A stretch of DNA of 64,000 nt. Source: UBA11606 sp964504305. Its GTDB lineage: Bacteria > Actinomycetota > Acidimicrobiia > Acidimicrobiales > Aldehydirespiratoraceae. Numbering within the stretch: position 1 is the first letter of the stretch; every line of letters starts with the position of its first letter. The position numbers and the translations under genes were made by a program. The DNA lies in NCBI GenBank assembly GCA_964504305.1, contig CAZDEB010000006.1, positions 148,985 to 212,984 of the forward strand, given 5' to 3'. The notes beneath the pieces were generated by a model. It had not been told where the DNA came from. It was given only the letters and a program-made list of their open reading frames with translations, and made no database searches. This document shows positions 1-8,118 of the stretch, in pieces.

Positions 1-684
1 GCGCCACAGGACCCACGCGCTGAGCGGCACCATGGAATACGCGATGATCGTAAAGATGCTTACCGAGGTGGTTATGCCATGGGCCACATCGGCGATCTCG
101 CCTATGAGCGGCCAGTCTTTGTCGACCAGCCAACCAAGGAAATCGGGCGAGTCCCAGCCAAATAGGCTCCCTCCGGCCAAGATCGGGAACGTGAACTTGC
201 CCGCAGAGTCGAGTCCGGGCGATTGGGTGATGGATCCACCGTCGTAGCCGTCGAAGATCTCCAACGACAAGAACCGGGTGACAGCCGGCGCGGCGATCAA
301 GATCGCGACGCCGCTGATGATGTGGTCAACGCCAAAAGTAACGGTGGCGAGGGCGTGCACGAGCGCACCGAGAGCGCCGCCGATTATGCCAATGAGCAGC
401 CCGGCCCATGGGCCGTAGTTGATGGTGCCCCATGCGCCGAACCACATCCCGAGGATCATCATTCCTTCGAGACCGATGTTGACCACCCCGGCCCGTTCGG
501 CGAACAGCCCGCCGAGGCCGGCCAGCATGATGGGCACGGCCCACCGCAGCATGGCTCCCGAAGTAGCGGCATCGGTGAGTTTGTCGGTGTCGGTGATCCA
601 TTGAACAACCGCGAGAACGGTGATCCCGGCCGCGGTCAGCGCCATCCAACGAACCGGTGTGGGGAGTTTGTCGAGGGGGTTCAT
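1..684 (-). CDS. Nucleoside ABC transporter permease (NupQ/YufQ-like), 3' part beyond window
   Basis: Inner-membrane permease of a BMP-type nucleoside importer, cut by the left edge of the window, with 228 codons visible. The reading frame from ATG 684 begins MNPLDKLPTPVRWM and continues through hydrophobic segments. It contains GGLFAERAGVVNIGLEGMM, a stretch typical of the second permease of YufP/YufQ-type and RbsC-related systems. Its ATG overlaps the stop of the preceding permease as ATGA (681-684), so the two are translationally coupled. Substrate is inferred from family and operon context: purine or pyrimidine nucleosides are usual for this class. The family assignment is secure; the exact substrate is not. 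Confidence 0.88.
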   Translation of the reverse strand, partial: MNPLDKLPTPVRWMALTAAGITVLAVVQWITDTDKLTDAATSGAMLRWAVPIMLAGLGGLFAERAGVVNIGLEGMMILGMWFGAWGTINYGPWAGLLIGIIGGALGALVHALATVTFGVDHIISGVAILIAAPAVTRFLSLEIFDGYDGGSITQSPGLDSAGKFTFPILAGGSLFGWDSPDFLGWLVDKDWPLIGEIADVAHGITTSVSIFTIIAYSMVPLSAWVLWR

Positions 685-1835
685 TCGCTTGCCTCCGCTA
701 GGCGGGCCGCCGCTCGGGCCGCTTCCTCTTTGACTTGTATTCGTCGGACGACTTCGTAACCGATAACGACGGTCAACAAGATGACTCCGCGCATGATGTC
801 GATGATTTCCTTCGGGGCTGCCCCGCTGGTTTGCAAGATGTCCGATGAGGCGTCGAGGAACGCCCACAGCAAGGCGCCTACTGCGATCCCGGCGGGATGA
901 TTGCGTCCCAAGAGGGCAATGCCGATGCCGTTGAAGCCAAGCCCGCCGACGAAGTTGGGGTTGTAGCGGCCCTTGGCCATGATTTCGGAGATTCCGACGA
1001 GTCCGGCAATGCCACCCGACATGAACATGGCCGTGAGAGCCATACGGCGGGGCGGAACCCCACCGGCTCGTGCCGCTAACGGGTTCCCGCCGCTGGCCCG
1101 GAGGTTGTAGCCAAACACGGTGCGGTTCAAGAGCACGTGGTAAGCGATTCCGACGATGATGGCCAGGATCAGGACGCCGGTAAGTTCACGGGCCCCTTTG
1201 AGATCACGGATCATTTCGGGCAGCCATGTCAGGTTGGGCAGAATCCCCGAATCGTCGATGGGTTCGGTGCCGATGCCGACGACGGCGATGTCGCCACCGG
1301 CCTGCCAGCGCCGCACGAGCCAAGCAATGATCCCGAGGGCGATGCCGTTGAGCATGATCGTGCCGATGACCTCGTTGACCCCGCGGTGCGTGTACATCAC
1401 GCCGGCGAGTCCGGCCCAGCCGGCACCGACCGTCATGGCCACCAGAAGGATCAGCGCGATGTGGAGCGGCGCGGGCAGTGCGACGGCCCCGCCGACGTAG
1501 GCGGCGAAGATCGCGGCCATGCGGTATTGACCCTCGACGCCGATGTTGAAGAGGTTCATTTTGAAGCCGATGGCGGCCGCCACCCCGGAGATGTACAACG
1601 GCGTCGCCCGGTTGAGCATGCTTACTTGCGTCTCGAGTTTGCTGGCGTGACCCATCATGTCGCTCAGGGCTTCGAACGGGTTGCTGCCGGAGATCACCAG
1701 CACGATGGCGCTGGCGACAACCGAGAACAAGAAGGCGCCGAGTGGGGCCGCCAACGACATGTAGCGCTCGCGGCGCTTGGCCGCGGCGATGTCGGCGTCG
1801 GCGGTCGAGGCTGGTGGAGTGGCGGTGTCGGTCAC
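681..1835 (-). CDS. Nucleoside ABC transporter permease (NupP/YufP-like)
   Basis: First permease of the importer, 384 aa. The start is taken as GTG 1835 because it overlaps the ATPase stop as GTGA. The frame stays open further upstream, but that part is arginine-rich out-of-frame translation of the ATPase gene. After a polar N-terminus (about residues 1-30) come many hydrophobic stretches. The segment GFKMNLFNIGVEGQYRMAA matches the conserved cytoplasmic loop of BMP-system permeases, and NLRASGGNPLAARAGGV resembles the EAA-like loop. It lies between the ATPase and the second permease, both coupled by 4-nt overlaps. Transport of nucleosides is inferred from homologous systems. Confidence 0.9.
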   Translation of the reverse strand: MTDTATPPASTADADIAAAKRRERYMSLAAPLGAFLFSVVASAIVLVISGSNPFEALSDMMGHASKLETQVSMLNRATPLYISGVAAAIGFKMNLFNIGVEGQYRMAAIFAAYVGGAVALPAPLHIALILLVAMTVGAGWAGLAGVMYTHRGVNEVIGTIMLNGIALGIIAWLVRRWQAGGDIAVVGIGTEPIDDSGILPNLTWLPEMIRDLKGARELTGVLILAIIVGIAYHVLLNRTVFGYNLRASGGNPLAARAGGVPPRRMALTAMFMSGGIAGLVGISEIMAKGRYNPNFVGGLGFNGIGIALLGRNHPAGIAVGALLWAFLDASSDILQTSGAAPKEIIDIMRGVILLTVVIGYEVVRRIQVKEEAARAAARLAEASE

Positions 1836-3370
1836 GATTCGTCTCCATTGTCGGTGGTGGCCACACTTGCGCCGGTCATGTAGCTGCCGAGTTCTCGGGG
1901 TGTGATGGTCTCGGGGTCGAGGGTGGCGACCAACTGACCCTTGTACATGACGACGATCGTGTCGGAAAGGCCGATCAGTTCGTCGAGGTCGGCCGAGATC
2001 AGCAGGGTCGCCATACCCGCGGCTCGAGCTTGGCGGATGTCGTCCCATACGGCCGCTTGGGCCCCGACATCGATTCCTCGCGTCGGGTGGCTGGCGATCA
2101 AGAGGTTTGGTTCTGACGACATTTCGCGCCCGATGATGAGCTTTTGCTGGTTGCCGCCCGACAACGCATAAGCGGGAACGTCGATATCGGGGGTGCGCAC
2201 GTCGAAGTCGGAACGGATCTCTTCGGTGCGTTGCCTCGCTCCGTCTCTGTCGAACCAGAGACCTTTGGAGAACGGTGGGCCGGTCTGATGGCCGAGCGCG
2301 GCGTTTTCCCAGAGCGGAGCGGCGAGAATCAGCCCCTCTTCGTGGCGGTCTTGGGGGACGTAGCCGATGCCGGACTCGCGGCGGTGACGAACCGAGGCTT
2401 TGGTGATGTCGTCCCCGAGCAACGTGACCGTACCGTGGTCGATGGGGTGGGTGCCGATGATGGCGTTGACCAGTTCGTTCTGGCCGTTGCCTTCGACCCC
2501 GGCCACACCAACGATTTCGCCTCGGTGGACCCGAAGGCTGACGGCGTCGACTGCTGGTCGGTCGTCGGCGTCGAGCACCGTGAGTTCGGTGACGTCGAGG
2601 GCGACTTCTTCGGTGACGGTTGAAAGCGATGTTTGGGGGGTGGGTAGCTCGGAACCGACCATGAGTTCGGCAAGATCACCAGTGGTTACGTCGGCGGGGT
2701 TGACCGTGGCAACGGTGCGGCCCTGTCGCAGGACGGTGATGGCATCGGCGATCTCGAGCACTTCTTCGAGTTTGTGATCGATGAACAAAATGGTTGTGCC
2801 CGCGGCCTTCAGTTCGCGCATGTTGCGAAACAGTTCGTCGACTTCTTGTGGCACCAACACCGCCGTCGGTTCGTCGAGGATCAGGATCTTGGCCCCGCGG
2901 TAAAGGACTTTGATGATCTCGACGCGTTGTCGCTCACCAACTTCGAGCGACTCGACCAGGTCGTCGGGATCGATTGTGAGCCCGTAGGCATCGCCGACCT
3001 CGTGAAGGTGGGCGCGAGCGGTGGCCATGTCGATCCGGTTGCCCGACAGCATCGGTTCGGCGCCGAGAATCACGTTCTCGAGAACCGTTAGCTGGGCGGC
3101 CAGCATGAAGTGCTGATGAACCATGCCGATCCCGGCGTCGATGGCTTCGCTCGGGGAGGCGAACGAAACCTCTTTGCCGCCTACGGTCATGGTGCCGGCG
3201 TCGGGGCCCTGCATGCCGTACAGGATCTTCATCAGAGTGGATTTCCCGGCTCCGTTCTCGCCGCACACGGCGTGGATCTCGCCCTCTTCGACTCGCAGAT
3301 GGACGTCGTCGTTCGCGATGACCCCCGGGAAGCGTTTGGTGATGCCAGTGAGTTCGATCGCGGTCGTCAT
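1832..3370 (-). CDS. Nucleoside ABC transporter, double ATP-binding protein (NupO/YufO-like)
   Basis: Energising subunit of the importer, 512 aa, with two fused ABC domains as in RbsA/YufO proteins. Domain 1 has Walker A GENGAGKST (residues 37-45), the signature region LEVGERQRVEI and Walker B ILILDEPTAVL. Domain 2 has a degenerate P-loop (GVEGNGQNEL), a good signature LSGGNQQKL and LLIASHPTRGIDVGA in place of a normal Walker B. This asymmetry is usual for the family. ATG 3370 is chosen because the protein then starts just before the ABC domain; an upstream in-frame extension runs through the intergenic hairpin. The gene lies 93 bp downstream of the binding-protein gene and overlaps the first permease. 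Confidence 0.93.
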   Translation of the reverse strand: MTTAIELTGITKRFPGVIANDDVHLRVEEGEIHAVCGENGAGKSTLMKILYGMQGPDAGTMTVGGKEVSFASPSEAIDAGIGMVHQHFMLAAQLTVLENVILGAEPMLSGNRIDMATARAHLHEVGDAYGLTIDPDDLVESLEVGERQRVEIIKVLYRGAKILILDEPTAVLVPQEVDELFRNMRELKAAGTTILFIDHKLEEVLEIADAITVLRQGRTVATVNPADVTTGDLAELMVGSELPTPQTSLSTVTEEVALDVTELTVLDADDRPAVDAVSLRVHRGEIVGVAGVEGNGQNELVNAIIGTHPIDHGTVTLLGDDITKASVRHRRESGIGYVPQDRHEEGLILAAPLWENAALGHQTGPPFSKGLWFDRDGARQRTEEIRSDFDVRTPDIDVPAYALSGGNQQKLIIGREMSSEPNLLIASHPTRGIDVGAQAAVWDDIRQARAAGMATLLISADLDELIGLSDTIVVMYKGQLVATLDPETITPRELGSYMTGASVATTDNGDES

Positions 3371-3408
3371 GTTGATCCTCTGCGGTGGATGCGGGTGAAA
3401 ACGTAGGC

Positions 3409-3433
3409 GGGGCCGGGAATATATCCCGGCCCC
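3409..3433 (-). terminator. Strong intergenic hairpin between binding-protein and ATPase genes
   Basis: A perfect 10-bp inverted repeat, GGGGCCGGGA (3409-3418) and TCCCGGCCCC (3424-3433), encloses the 5-nt loop ATATA. It lies between the stop of the BMP lipoprotein gene (3464) and the start of the ATPase gene (3370). No U-tract follows. Such hairpins often act as attenuators or 3' mRNA stabilisers, so that the binding protein is made in excess over membrane subunits. That role is inferred here. Confidence 0.65.
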
Positions 3434-3463
3434 GTCGCTCACGTCATATTGTGGGTTACCGGA

Positions 3464-4528
3464 TCAGGCTTGCGTCGGATCGGTCGGTACCACAATGTCG
3501 CCATCGACGATCTGCTGTTTGAGATCGTCGAGCTGGCCGGTGATGTCGTCGATGAAGCCACCGCTGGTGGAGTAACCCACGCCGTCAACGGAAAGGTCGT
3601 AGCGCTGTTCGCCGGGACCGAAGGTGCCGTCGATCTGGGCCTTGATGATCTCGAACACGGCAACGTCGACACGCTTGAGCATCGAGGTCAGCACGTATTC
3701 CTTGAGGTCGTCGCCGACGGTGTTGTACTGGTCGGAGTCGACGCCGATGCCCCAAACCTTGGAGCCGGACGCTTCAGAAACTTCCTGAGCGGCCTGGAAC
3801 ATGCCAGTGCCGGTACCGCCCGCGGCGGCGTAGATGATGTCGGCGCCGGCGTCGTACATGGCGAGTGCAGTTTCGCGACCAGCGGCGGGATCGTTGAAGC
3901 CGTCGAAGTTCGGGAACTCGGTGATGTACTCGGAGATGATCTCGATATCGGGGTTGATCGCCTTGGCGCCGGCGATGTAGCCCGCCTCGAACTTCTCGAT
4001 CAGACCAAAGCAGCAGACCCCACCGATGAAGCCGATGGTTCCGGTTTCGCTCTTGAGCGCGGCGGCCGCACCAACGAGGTAGGAGCCCTGTTCTTCGGAG
4101 AAGACGAGGCCGGCGATGTTGTCGGCGTACGGGGCCGGCGCGTCGCCGGAGAAGTCGAGCATCGACGAGTCGATCACACCAAAGTTGGTTTCGGGGGTGG
4201 CGGTGCCGACTTCGGCAACGTCGCCCTCGAACAAGAACCCAACGGCAACAACGATGTCGCTTGATTCAGACTGGAGCTGAAGCAACTCGGCTCGGTTGGA
4301 GCCGTCGTCGTTGGGGGTGACCTTGGACACCGATACTCCGAGTTCGTCCGCGGCGCGGGTGAGGCCGGCCGCAGCGGAGTCGTTGAATGACAGGTCGCCT
4401 TCGCCGGTGGTGTCAAAGACCAGACCTACGCTGACGTCGGACCCAGCGCCATCGTCGCTGCCGCATGCGGCGGCCACGAGCGAGAACGACATGAGCACGG
4501 CCAGCAGAACACTAAATTGCTTGCGCAT
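3464..4528 (-). CDS. BMP-family nucleoside-binding lipoprotein
   Basis: Substrate-binding lipoprotein, 354 aa, feeding the permeases and ATPase encoded downstream. It has a classic lipoprotein signal: basic MRKQ, a hydrophobic core, then VAAAC with the lipidated Cys at residue 22, followed by a Gly/Asp-rich linker. The mature part has BMP-family features such as SVGLVFDTTGEGDLSFNDSA near the N-terminus and DIIYAAAGGTGTGMFQAA in the centre. The start ATG 4528 is preceded by a clear Shine-Dalgarno sequence (GGAGGG), unlike many genes here. The 170 bp upstream (4529-4698) hold no gene and presumably the operon promoter. Ligand is likely a nucleoside, by family. Confidence 0.93.
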   Translation of the reverse strand: MRKQFSVLLAVLMSFSLVAAACGSDDGAGSDVSVGLVFDTTGEGDLSFNDSAAAGLTRAADELGVSVSKVTPNDDGSNRAELLQLQSESSDIVVAVGFLFEGDVAEVGTATPETNFGVIDSSMLDFSGDAPAPYADNIAGLVFSEEQGSYLVGAAAALKSETGTIGFIGGVCCFGLIEKFEAGYIAGAKAINPDIEIISEYITEFPNFDGFNDPAAGRETALAMYDAGADIIYAAAGGTGTGMFQAAQEVSEASGSKVWGIGVDSDQYNTVGDDLKEYVLTSMLKRVDVAVFEIIKAQIDGTFGPGEQRYDLSVDGVGYSTSGGFIDDITGQLDDLKQQIVDGDIVVPTDPTQA

Positions 4529-4698
4529 GAACCCTCCAGGTCGCGCGGGTGGCGACCGATTCGTATCAACCGGGCCGACAGTCGGCTCCGGTGGTAGCAG
4601 AACGCTAGCGCCATAGTTTGGGCCTTGCTCAGGTGGGACCGCGTAATTCTCGTTCCGTGGCGTTATCCACAGACCTCGCCAAAAAGGTTGGCTCGCGG

Positions 4699-5652
4699 CT
4701 AGTAGTAGACGCAGCGGCTGCGATGTCGGGGGATTGCCTTGTAGCGGGGCTGAGCGCCGAGATTCCACAACGTGTTGTCGAGGGTCCCGACGGTGACAGA
4801 GCGGGTCGGCATCGCCGCCGCTAGTTGTTCCACCGCGGTTACGCCACACGCTCGAATTTCGACTTCTGGTTCGGAGCCCACCGCGATGTCGTCGGCGCCA
4901 TTTATGCGAGCGAGTAAGTCTTGGGAGAACTCGAGCACACCCTCGACTCGCAACACGTGCGGCACGAGGTTGTCGGCAAACATGGTGAGTTGGGCGATGT
5001 CGTCGAATCGGCCGAGCCCTTGGCCTCCGAACGCTACCGCGAGGTCTTGCACGGTGATCTGGGCCCGTTTGTAGAGGTAGACCTTGCCGCGGCGGTGGGC
5101 GTGAACGTCTCGGTAAAAGGGCATGTCGGTGAGCGAAGCCGCCAAGGCCGCGGCTTCGTGGTCGGCTGATTCGATCAGGCCGACGAAACTGCCGTCGGTG
5201 TTGCGGTCGACGAACTCGGCCAGGTCTCGCAGGGCCAGCGTGAACAGCTCCATCAGTTCCTGGGCCGGGGAACCGTCGAGGCTCTGGCCAAACGTCGCGG
5301 CCCATTGATCGACGGTGCGTTCGCCGAGCTTCGAGGTGGTGATGGCGCCGTTCTCGTCGATCCAGTCTCGCAGGCTGGCCGCCACGGTGTGGTAGCCGCT
5401 GTGCCCGGGGCGCTTTTTGAGGTACGGGAAGTAGCCGGATCCGAAGTTGATCGCATCGAGGGTGAGCACAAACGCCGCGGTCGATTCGGCATCGCCGATC
5501 GGTTCTTGGCCGGGGTCGTTGGCTGGTAGGTCGAGATCGACCCGGCCGGCAAAGTCGGCCAACGCGTCGGGGTTGATACGGACATGGCTACTTGCCGACG
5601 CAACAGCCGCGCAGCTCTCGCGTATCTGGTCGAAGAATGTGGGGTCAGCCAT
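4699..5652 (-). CDS. Queuosine 5'-phosphate N-glycosylase/hydrolase family (Qng1, DUF2419)
   Basis: Likely queuosine-salvage enzyme, 317 aa. Qng1 (formerly DUF2419) releases queuine base from queuosine nucleotide so it can be inserted into tRNA by Tgt. Family hallmarks are visible: LTLDAINFGSGYFPYLKK (the LD-x-LNF region), YLYKRAQITVQDLAVAF, DIAQLTMFADNLVPHVLR with the conserved Asp in FAD and P-H-V-L-R, GVLEFS, and EVEIRACGVTAVEQL, then TLDNTLWNLG near the C-terminus. The start ATG 5652 overlaps the upstream ABM gene by 8 nt; a longer frame is possible but lies inside that gene. It sits just upstream of a nucleoside importer, which may supply its substrate (inference). Confidence 0.85.
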   Translation of the reverse strand: MADPTFFDQIRESCAAVASASSHVRINPDALADFAGRVDLDLPANDPGQEPIGDAESTAAFVLTLDAINFGSGYFPYLKKRPGHSGYHTVAASLRDWIDENGAITTSKLGERTVDQWAATFGQSLDGSPAQELMELFTLALRDLAEFVDRNTDGSFVGLIESADHEAAALAASLTDMPFYRDVHAHRRGKVYLYKRAQITVQDLAVAFGGQGLGRFDDIAQLTMFADNLVPHVLRVEGVLEFSQDLLARINGADDIAVGSEPEVEIRACGVTAVEQLAAAMPTRSVTVGTLDNTLWNLGAQPRYKAIPRHRSRCVYY

Positions 5653-5977
5653 CGACGGGTCGCATAAAGCTTGCGGCGCGTTGCACGTTGGCAACCCTCA
5701 GTTCGTACCACTCGTACCAGTCGGCGCGACCCTTGGCTTGAGTATCGAGATGTTCGGGGTGGGTTCGCCATCTCTCGACGGCGGCCTCGTCTTGCCAGTA
5801 CGAGACCGTTATGCCGGTGCCGTTGTGGTCGCGAGCCGTTTCGACACCGACGAAACCCGGTATCTCGCGGGCCAGTTCGACCATACGAGCGGCCGTCGCG
5901 TCGTAGCGGGCATCGTCGCCGGGGGTGCGTTGACTGGTGAAGATCACCGCGAGATAAGGAGGGTCAGGCGTTGTCAT
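5645..5977 (-). CDS. Antibiotic-biosynthesis-monooxygenase (ABM) domain protein
   Basis: Small 110-aa protein with a dimeric ferredoxin-like ABM fold. The pattern YLAVIFTSQRTPGDDARYDA followed by PGFVGVETARD, then ITVSYWQDEAAVERWRTHPEH and YEWYELRVANV, is typical of this superfamily, which includes cofactor-free monooxygenases and heme-degrading proteins. The exact activity cannot be told. Its last codons overlap the Qng1 gene. A TAGAGT box (5984-5989) lies 6 nt before the ATG, within the 3' end of the upstream CoA-ligase gene, so this gene may have its own leaderless transcript. Confidence 0.8.
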   Translation of the reverse strand: MTTPDPPYLAVIFTSQRTPGDDARYDATAARMVELAREIPGFVGVETARDHNGTGITVSYWQDEAAVERWRTHPEHLDTQAKGRADWYEWYELRVANVQRAASFMRPVDG

Positions 5978-5983
5978 GGCCGG

Positions 5984-5989
5984 ACTCTA
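5984..5989 (-). promoter_or_regulatory. -10 box TAGAGT, leaderless start of ABM gene
   Basis: TAGAGT on the minus strand ends 6 nt before ATG 5977, the spacing expected if transcription starts at the A of the start codon. It overlaps the stop of the CoA-ligase gene. No clear -35 element or Shine-Dalgarno sequence is visible. Confidence 0.5.
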
Positions 5990-7444
5990 GAGGCCCCGGG
6001 CCCGCCGCCACGCCGAGTATTGCGCCATGTGATGAAGCGACCTGACGGCCCGGCCCGCCGACGGGTGACACAGTTTTCCGGCCGCGCGCAGCGCCGCCGG
6101 GGCCGGGTTGTTCGGGTCGGCAGTGGCCAGTTCGGTCGCCACGACGATAGGGGTTCCGGTGGCTGCGGAAACCTCGGCGGCGGCTTGGCCATAACGGGCA
6201 TCTTGGCGTTCGTGGAAGTCGACGATGCGTTCGAGTCCGTGATCGGGATAGAACTGGCCGCGGCGCATCATCGCCGCGGTGTTGGATTGGATGCCGACGC
6301 CGAGCATCACCACTCCGTCGACATCGGGGTGTTCGGCGACCATCTGAAGGATCTCGGGGATGGTGTCTCGGGTCTCTCCGCCGGCCATGTCAATCGGATT
6401 GTTCTTGCTCCACCGTGGGGGCAGTTTGGCGTCGATGGCCTGCATGAGGTCGTCGGGCAGTTTGGTGGCGTGGAGTCGGGTGTCGGCCATTGCGTCGACG
6501 GCGGCCACCCCCCAACCGCCAACAGAGGTAACAACTACGACTCGGTCGCCGCTCGGCAGCGGCTGGGTTGCGAAAGTGGCCGCGGTCTCGAATGCTTCTT
6601 CGACGTCGCGGGCCCGGATGAGGCCGGCTTGGCGGCACATGCCGTCGAACACCGCGTCGTCGCTGGCGAGGGCGCCGGTGTGAGATGCCGCGGCGCGGGC
6701 CCCAGCCGCCGACGCTCCACCTTTGACCACCACGATAGGTTTCTGTTCGGCGAGTGGTCTGATTCTTTCGAACATTTCGCGTCCGTCATCGACCGACTCG
6801 ACGTAGATGAGGCTCATCGCCGTCTCGGGGTCGTCGGTGAAGTATTCGAGAAAGTCGGCGATGCCAAGGACCGAGGCGTTGCCCGCGGCAACGGCTCGTG
6901 AGACGCCGACCCCGGTGTGACCGGCCATGTTGAGAAATGACGACACGAGGTTCCCCGACTGGCTGGCGATGGCAATTCGGCCAGCTGGCGCGTAGGGCGC
7001 CACAATCTGGGCGCACATTTTGGAAGGCGTCGAAACCACCCCTTGACCATTTGGTCCCGCGAGCGCGATGCCGAGTTCGCGGCACAACGCGACGAGTCGT
7101 TGCTCGGCTTCGGCCCCTTCCGGCCCGGCCTCTCGGTAGCCGCCGGCCGCGCAAAACGCCGCGGTCACGCCTTTGCCGGCCGCCTGGCGCAGCAGATTCT
7201 CGTTGATCGAGGTGGGCGTGCAGATGAACACCATGTCGGCCGCGCCTTCGGGCACTTCGTCGATCGAACCAAGCACCGGAACGCCGAGCACCTCTCCTGG
7301 TTCGCGGCCCACCGGAAACACCGCTCCTTCGTAACCGCTGACCAAAATGTTGTGCAGCGTGACGAACCCGAATTTGCCCGGATGGTTGGACACTCCGGTG
7401 ATGATGATGCCCTTGGGATCAAAAAGTGCGCTCAGGTTGGTCAC
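5987..7444 (-). CDS. ADP-forming acyl-CoA synthetase, CoA-binding (alpha-type) subunit
   Basis: 485-aa protein of the NDP-forming acyl-CoA ligase superfamily (acetate-CoA ligase, ADP-forming, and relatives). The N-terminal CoA-binding Rossmann domain begins ALFDPKGIIITGVSNHPGKFG. It is followed by succinyl-CoA-ligase-like domains with GPNGQGVVS, IASQSGNLVSSFLNMAG and the phosphohistidine motif ASHTGALASDD, whose His is residue 255. The start GTG 7444 overlaps the ATP-grasp partner as GTGA. Together they would form a split enzyme that converts an acyl-CoA, ADP and phosphate into acid, CoA and ATP, or the reverse. The acyl substrate is not identifiable. Confidence 0.87.
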   Translation of the reverse strand: MTNLSALFDPKGIIITGVSNHPGKFGFVTLHNILVSGYEGAVFPVGREPGEVLGVPVLGSIDEVPEGAADMVFICTPTSINENLLRQAAGKGVTAAFCAAGGYREAGPEGAEAEQRLVALCRELGIALAGPNGQGVVSTPSKMCAQIVAPYAPAGRIAIASQSGNLVSSFLNMAGHTGVGVSRAVAAGNASVLGIADFLEYFTDDPETAMSLIYVESVDDGREMFERIRPLAEQKPIVVVKGGASAAGARAAASHTGALASDDAVFDGMCRQAGLIRARDVEEAFETAATFATQPLPSGDRVVVVTSVGGWGVAAVDAMADTRLHATKLPDDLMQAIDAKLPPRWSKNNPIDMAGGETRDTIPEILQMVAEHPDVDGVVMLGVGIQSNTAAMMRRGQFYPDHGLERIVDFHERQDARYGQAAAEVSAATGTPIVVATELATADPNNPAPAALRAAGKLCHPSAGRAVRSLHHMAQYSAWRRARGL

Positions 7445-8118
7445 GACGCCGCCCTATCTGTGAGGTCGGGGTCGTCGTACTCGAGTAGCGCGTCGACGGC
7501 CATCGGTTTTCCGTCGACCAGGATCAGTGGGTTGAGGTCGGCCGACACCAGGCCGGGTTCGTTGGCGCCGAGGTTGGCCAGAGCCACCAGCGCGTCGACG
7601 AGCGCGGCGCGGTCGACGGCCGGTTCGCCTCGAAACTCGTCGAACAGACGCTGAGTCGCCAGATCGTCGATCATTTCCGAGGCGTCGACTTCGGTGATCG
7701 GCACGAGCCGAAAGCTCACGTCGCGGATCGCCTCGGCCAAGATCCCGCCCACGCCGACCATGATGGTCATGCCGAATTGTGGATCGTTGTTCAGCCCGGC
7801 GATCAGTTCCCGGTTGCCGGCGACCATCGTCGACACCAACACTTCGACATCGCCGTCATCGGGACGGGCCGCGGCCAATAGTTCGTCGCACGCCGCGCCC
7901 AGCGCCTGCTCGTCGGCCAGTTTGAGTTTGACCAGCCCTCGCTCGGTTTTGTGAGCGATGGCCCGGCCGCACAACTTGGCCACGACCGGGTAGGCGATCT
8001 GGTTTGTGGCCATCGCCTCGACGATGGCATTGGTTGATTGGCCGGTAACAAACGGCGAGACGGCCACGCCGTAGTCAGAAACGATCCGGCGCGATTCGGC
8101 TTCGGAGAGAGTGGTCAC
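7441..8118 (-). CDS. ADP-forming acyl-CoA synthetase, ATP-grasp (beta-type) subunit
   Basis: 225-aa ATP-grasp protein, the size of the stand-alone beta subunits of ADP-forming acetyl-CoA synthetase. Features include LSEAESRRIVSDYGVAVSPF at the N-terminus (the subdomain that opens the ATP-grasp fold), YPVVAKLCGRAIAHKTERGLV, GMTIMVGVGGILAEAIRDVSFRL and SADLNPLILVDGKPMAVDAL at the C-terminus. Both neighbours are coupled to it: it overlaps galactokinase (GTGA) and the CoA-binding subunit (GTGA). Function with the downstream subunit is well supported; substrate is unknown. Confidence 0.87.
   Translation of the reverse strand: MTTLSEAESRRIVSDYGVAVSPFVTGQSTNAIVEAMATNQIAYPVVAKLCGRAIAHKTERGLVKLKLADEQALGAACDELLAAARPDDGDVEVLVSTMVAGNRELIAGLNNDPQFGMTIMVGVGGILAEAIRDVSFRLVPITEVDASEMIDDLATQRLFDEFRGEPAVDRAALVDALVALANLGANEPGLVSADLNPLILVDGKPMAVDALLEYDDPDLTDRAAS

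Noticed and set aside
1836..2048. N-terminal extension of the YufP-like permease
   Set aside because: Overlaps the ATPase gene and is Arg/His-rich; GTGA coupling at 1832-1835 gives the natural start.
3464..5305. 613-codon reading of the BMP lipoprotein gene
   Set aside because: The extra N-terminal part runs out of frame through the Qng1 gene; the lipoprotein signal and Shine-Dalgarno sequence at 4528 fix the start.
5447..6901. 484-codon open frame on the plus strand
   Set aside because: Antisense to the Qng1, ABM and CoA-ligase genes, spanning several real genes; no protein family features.
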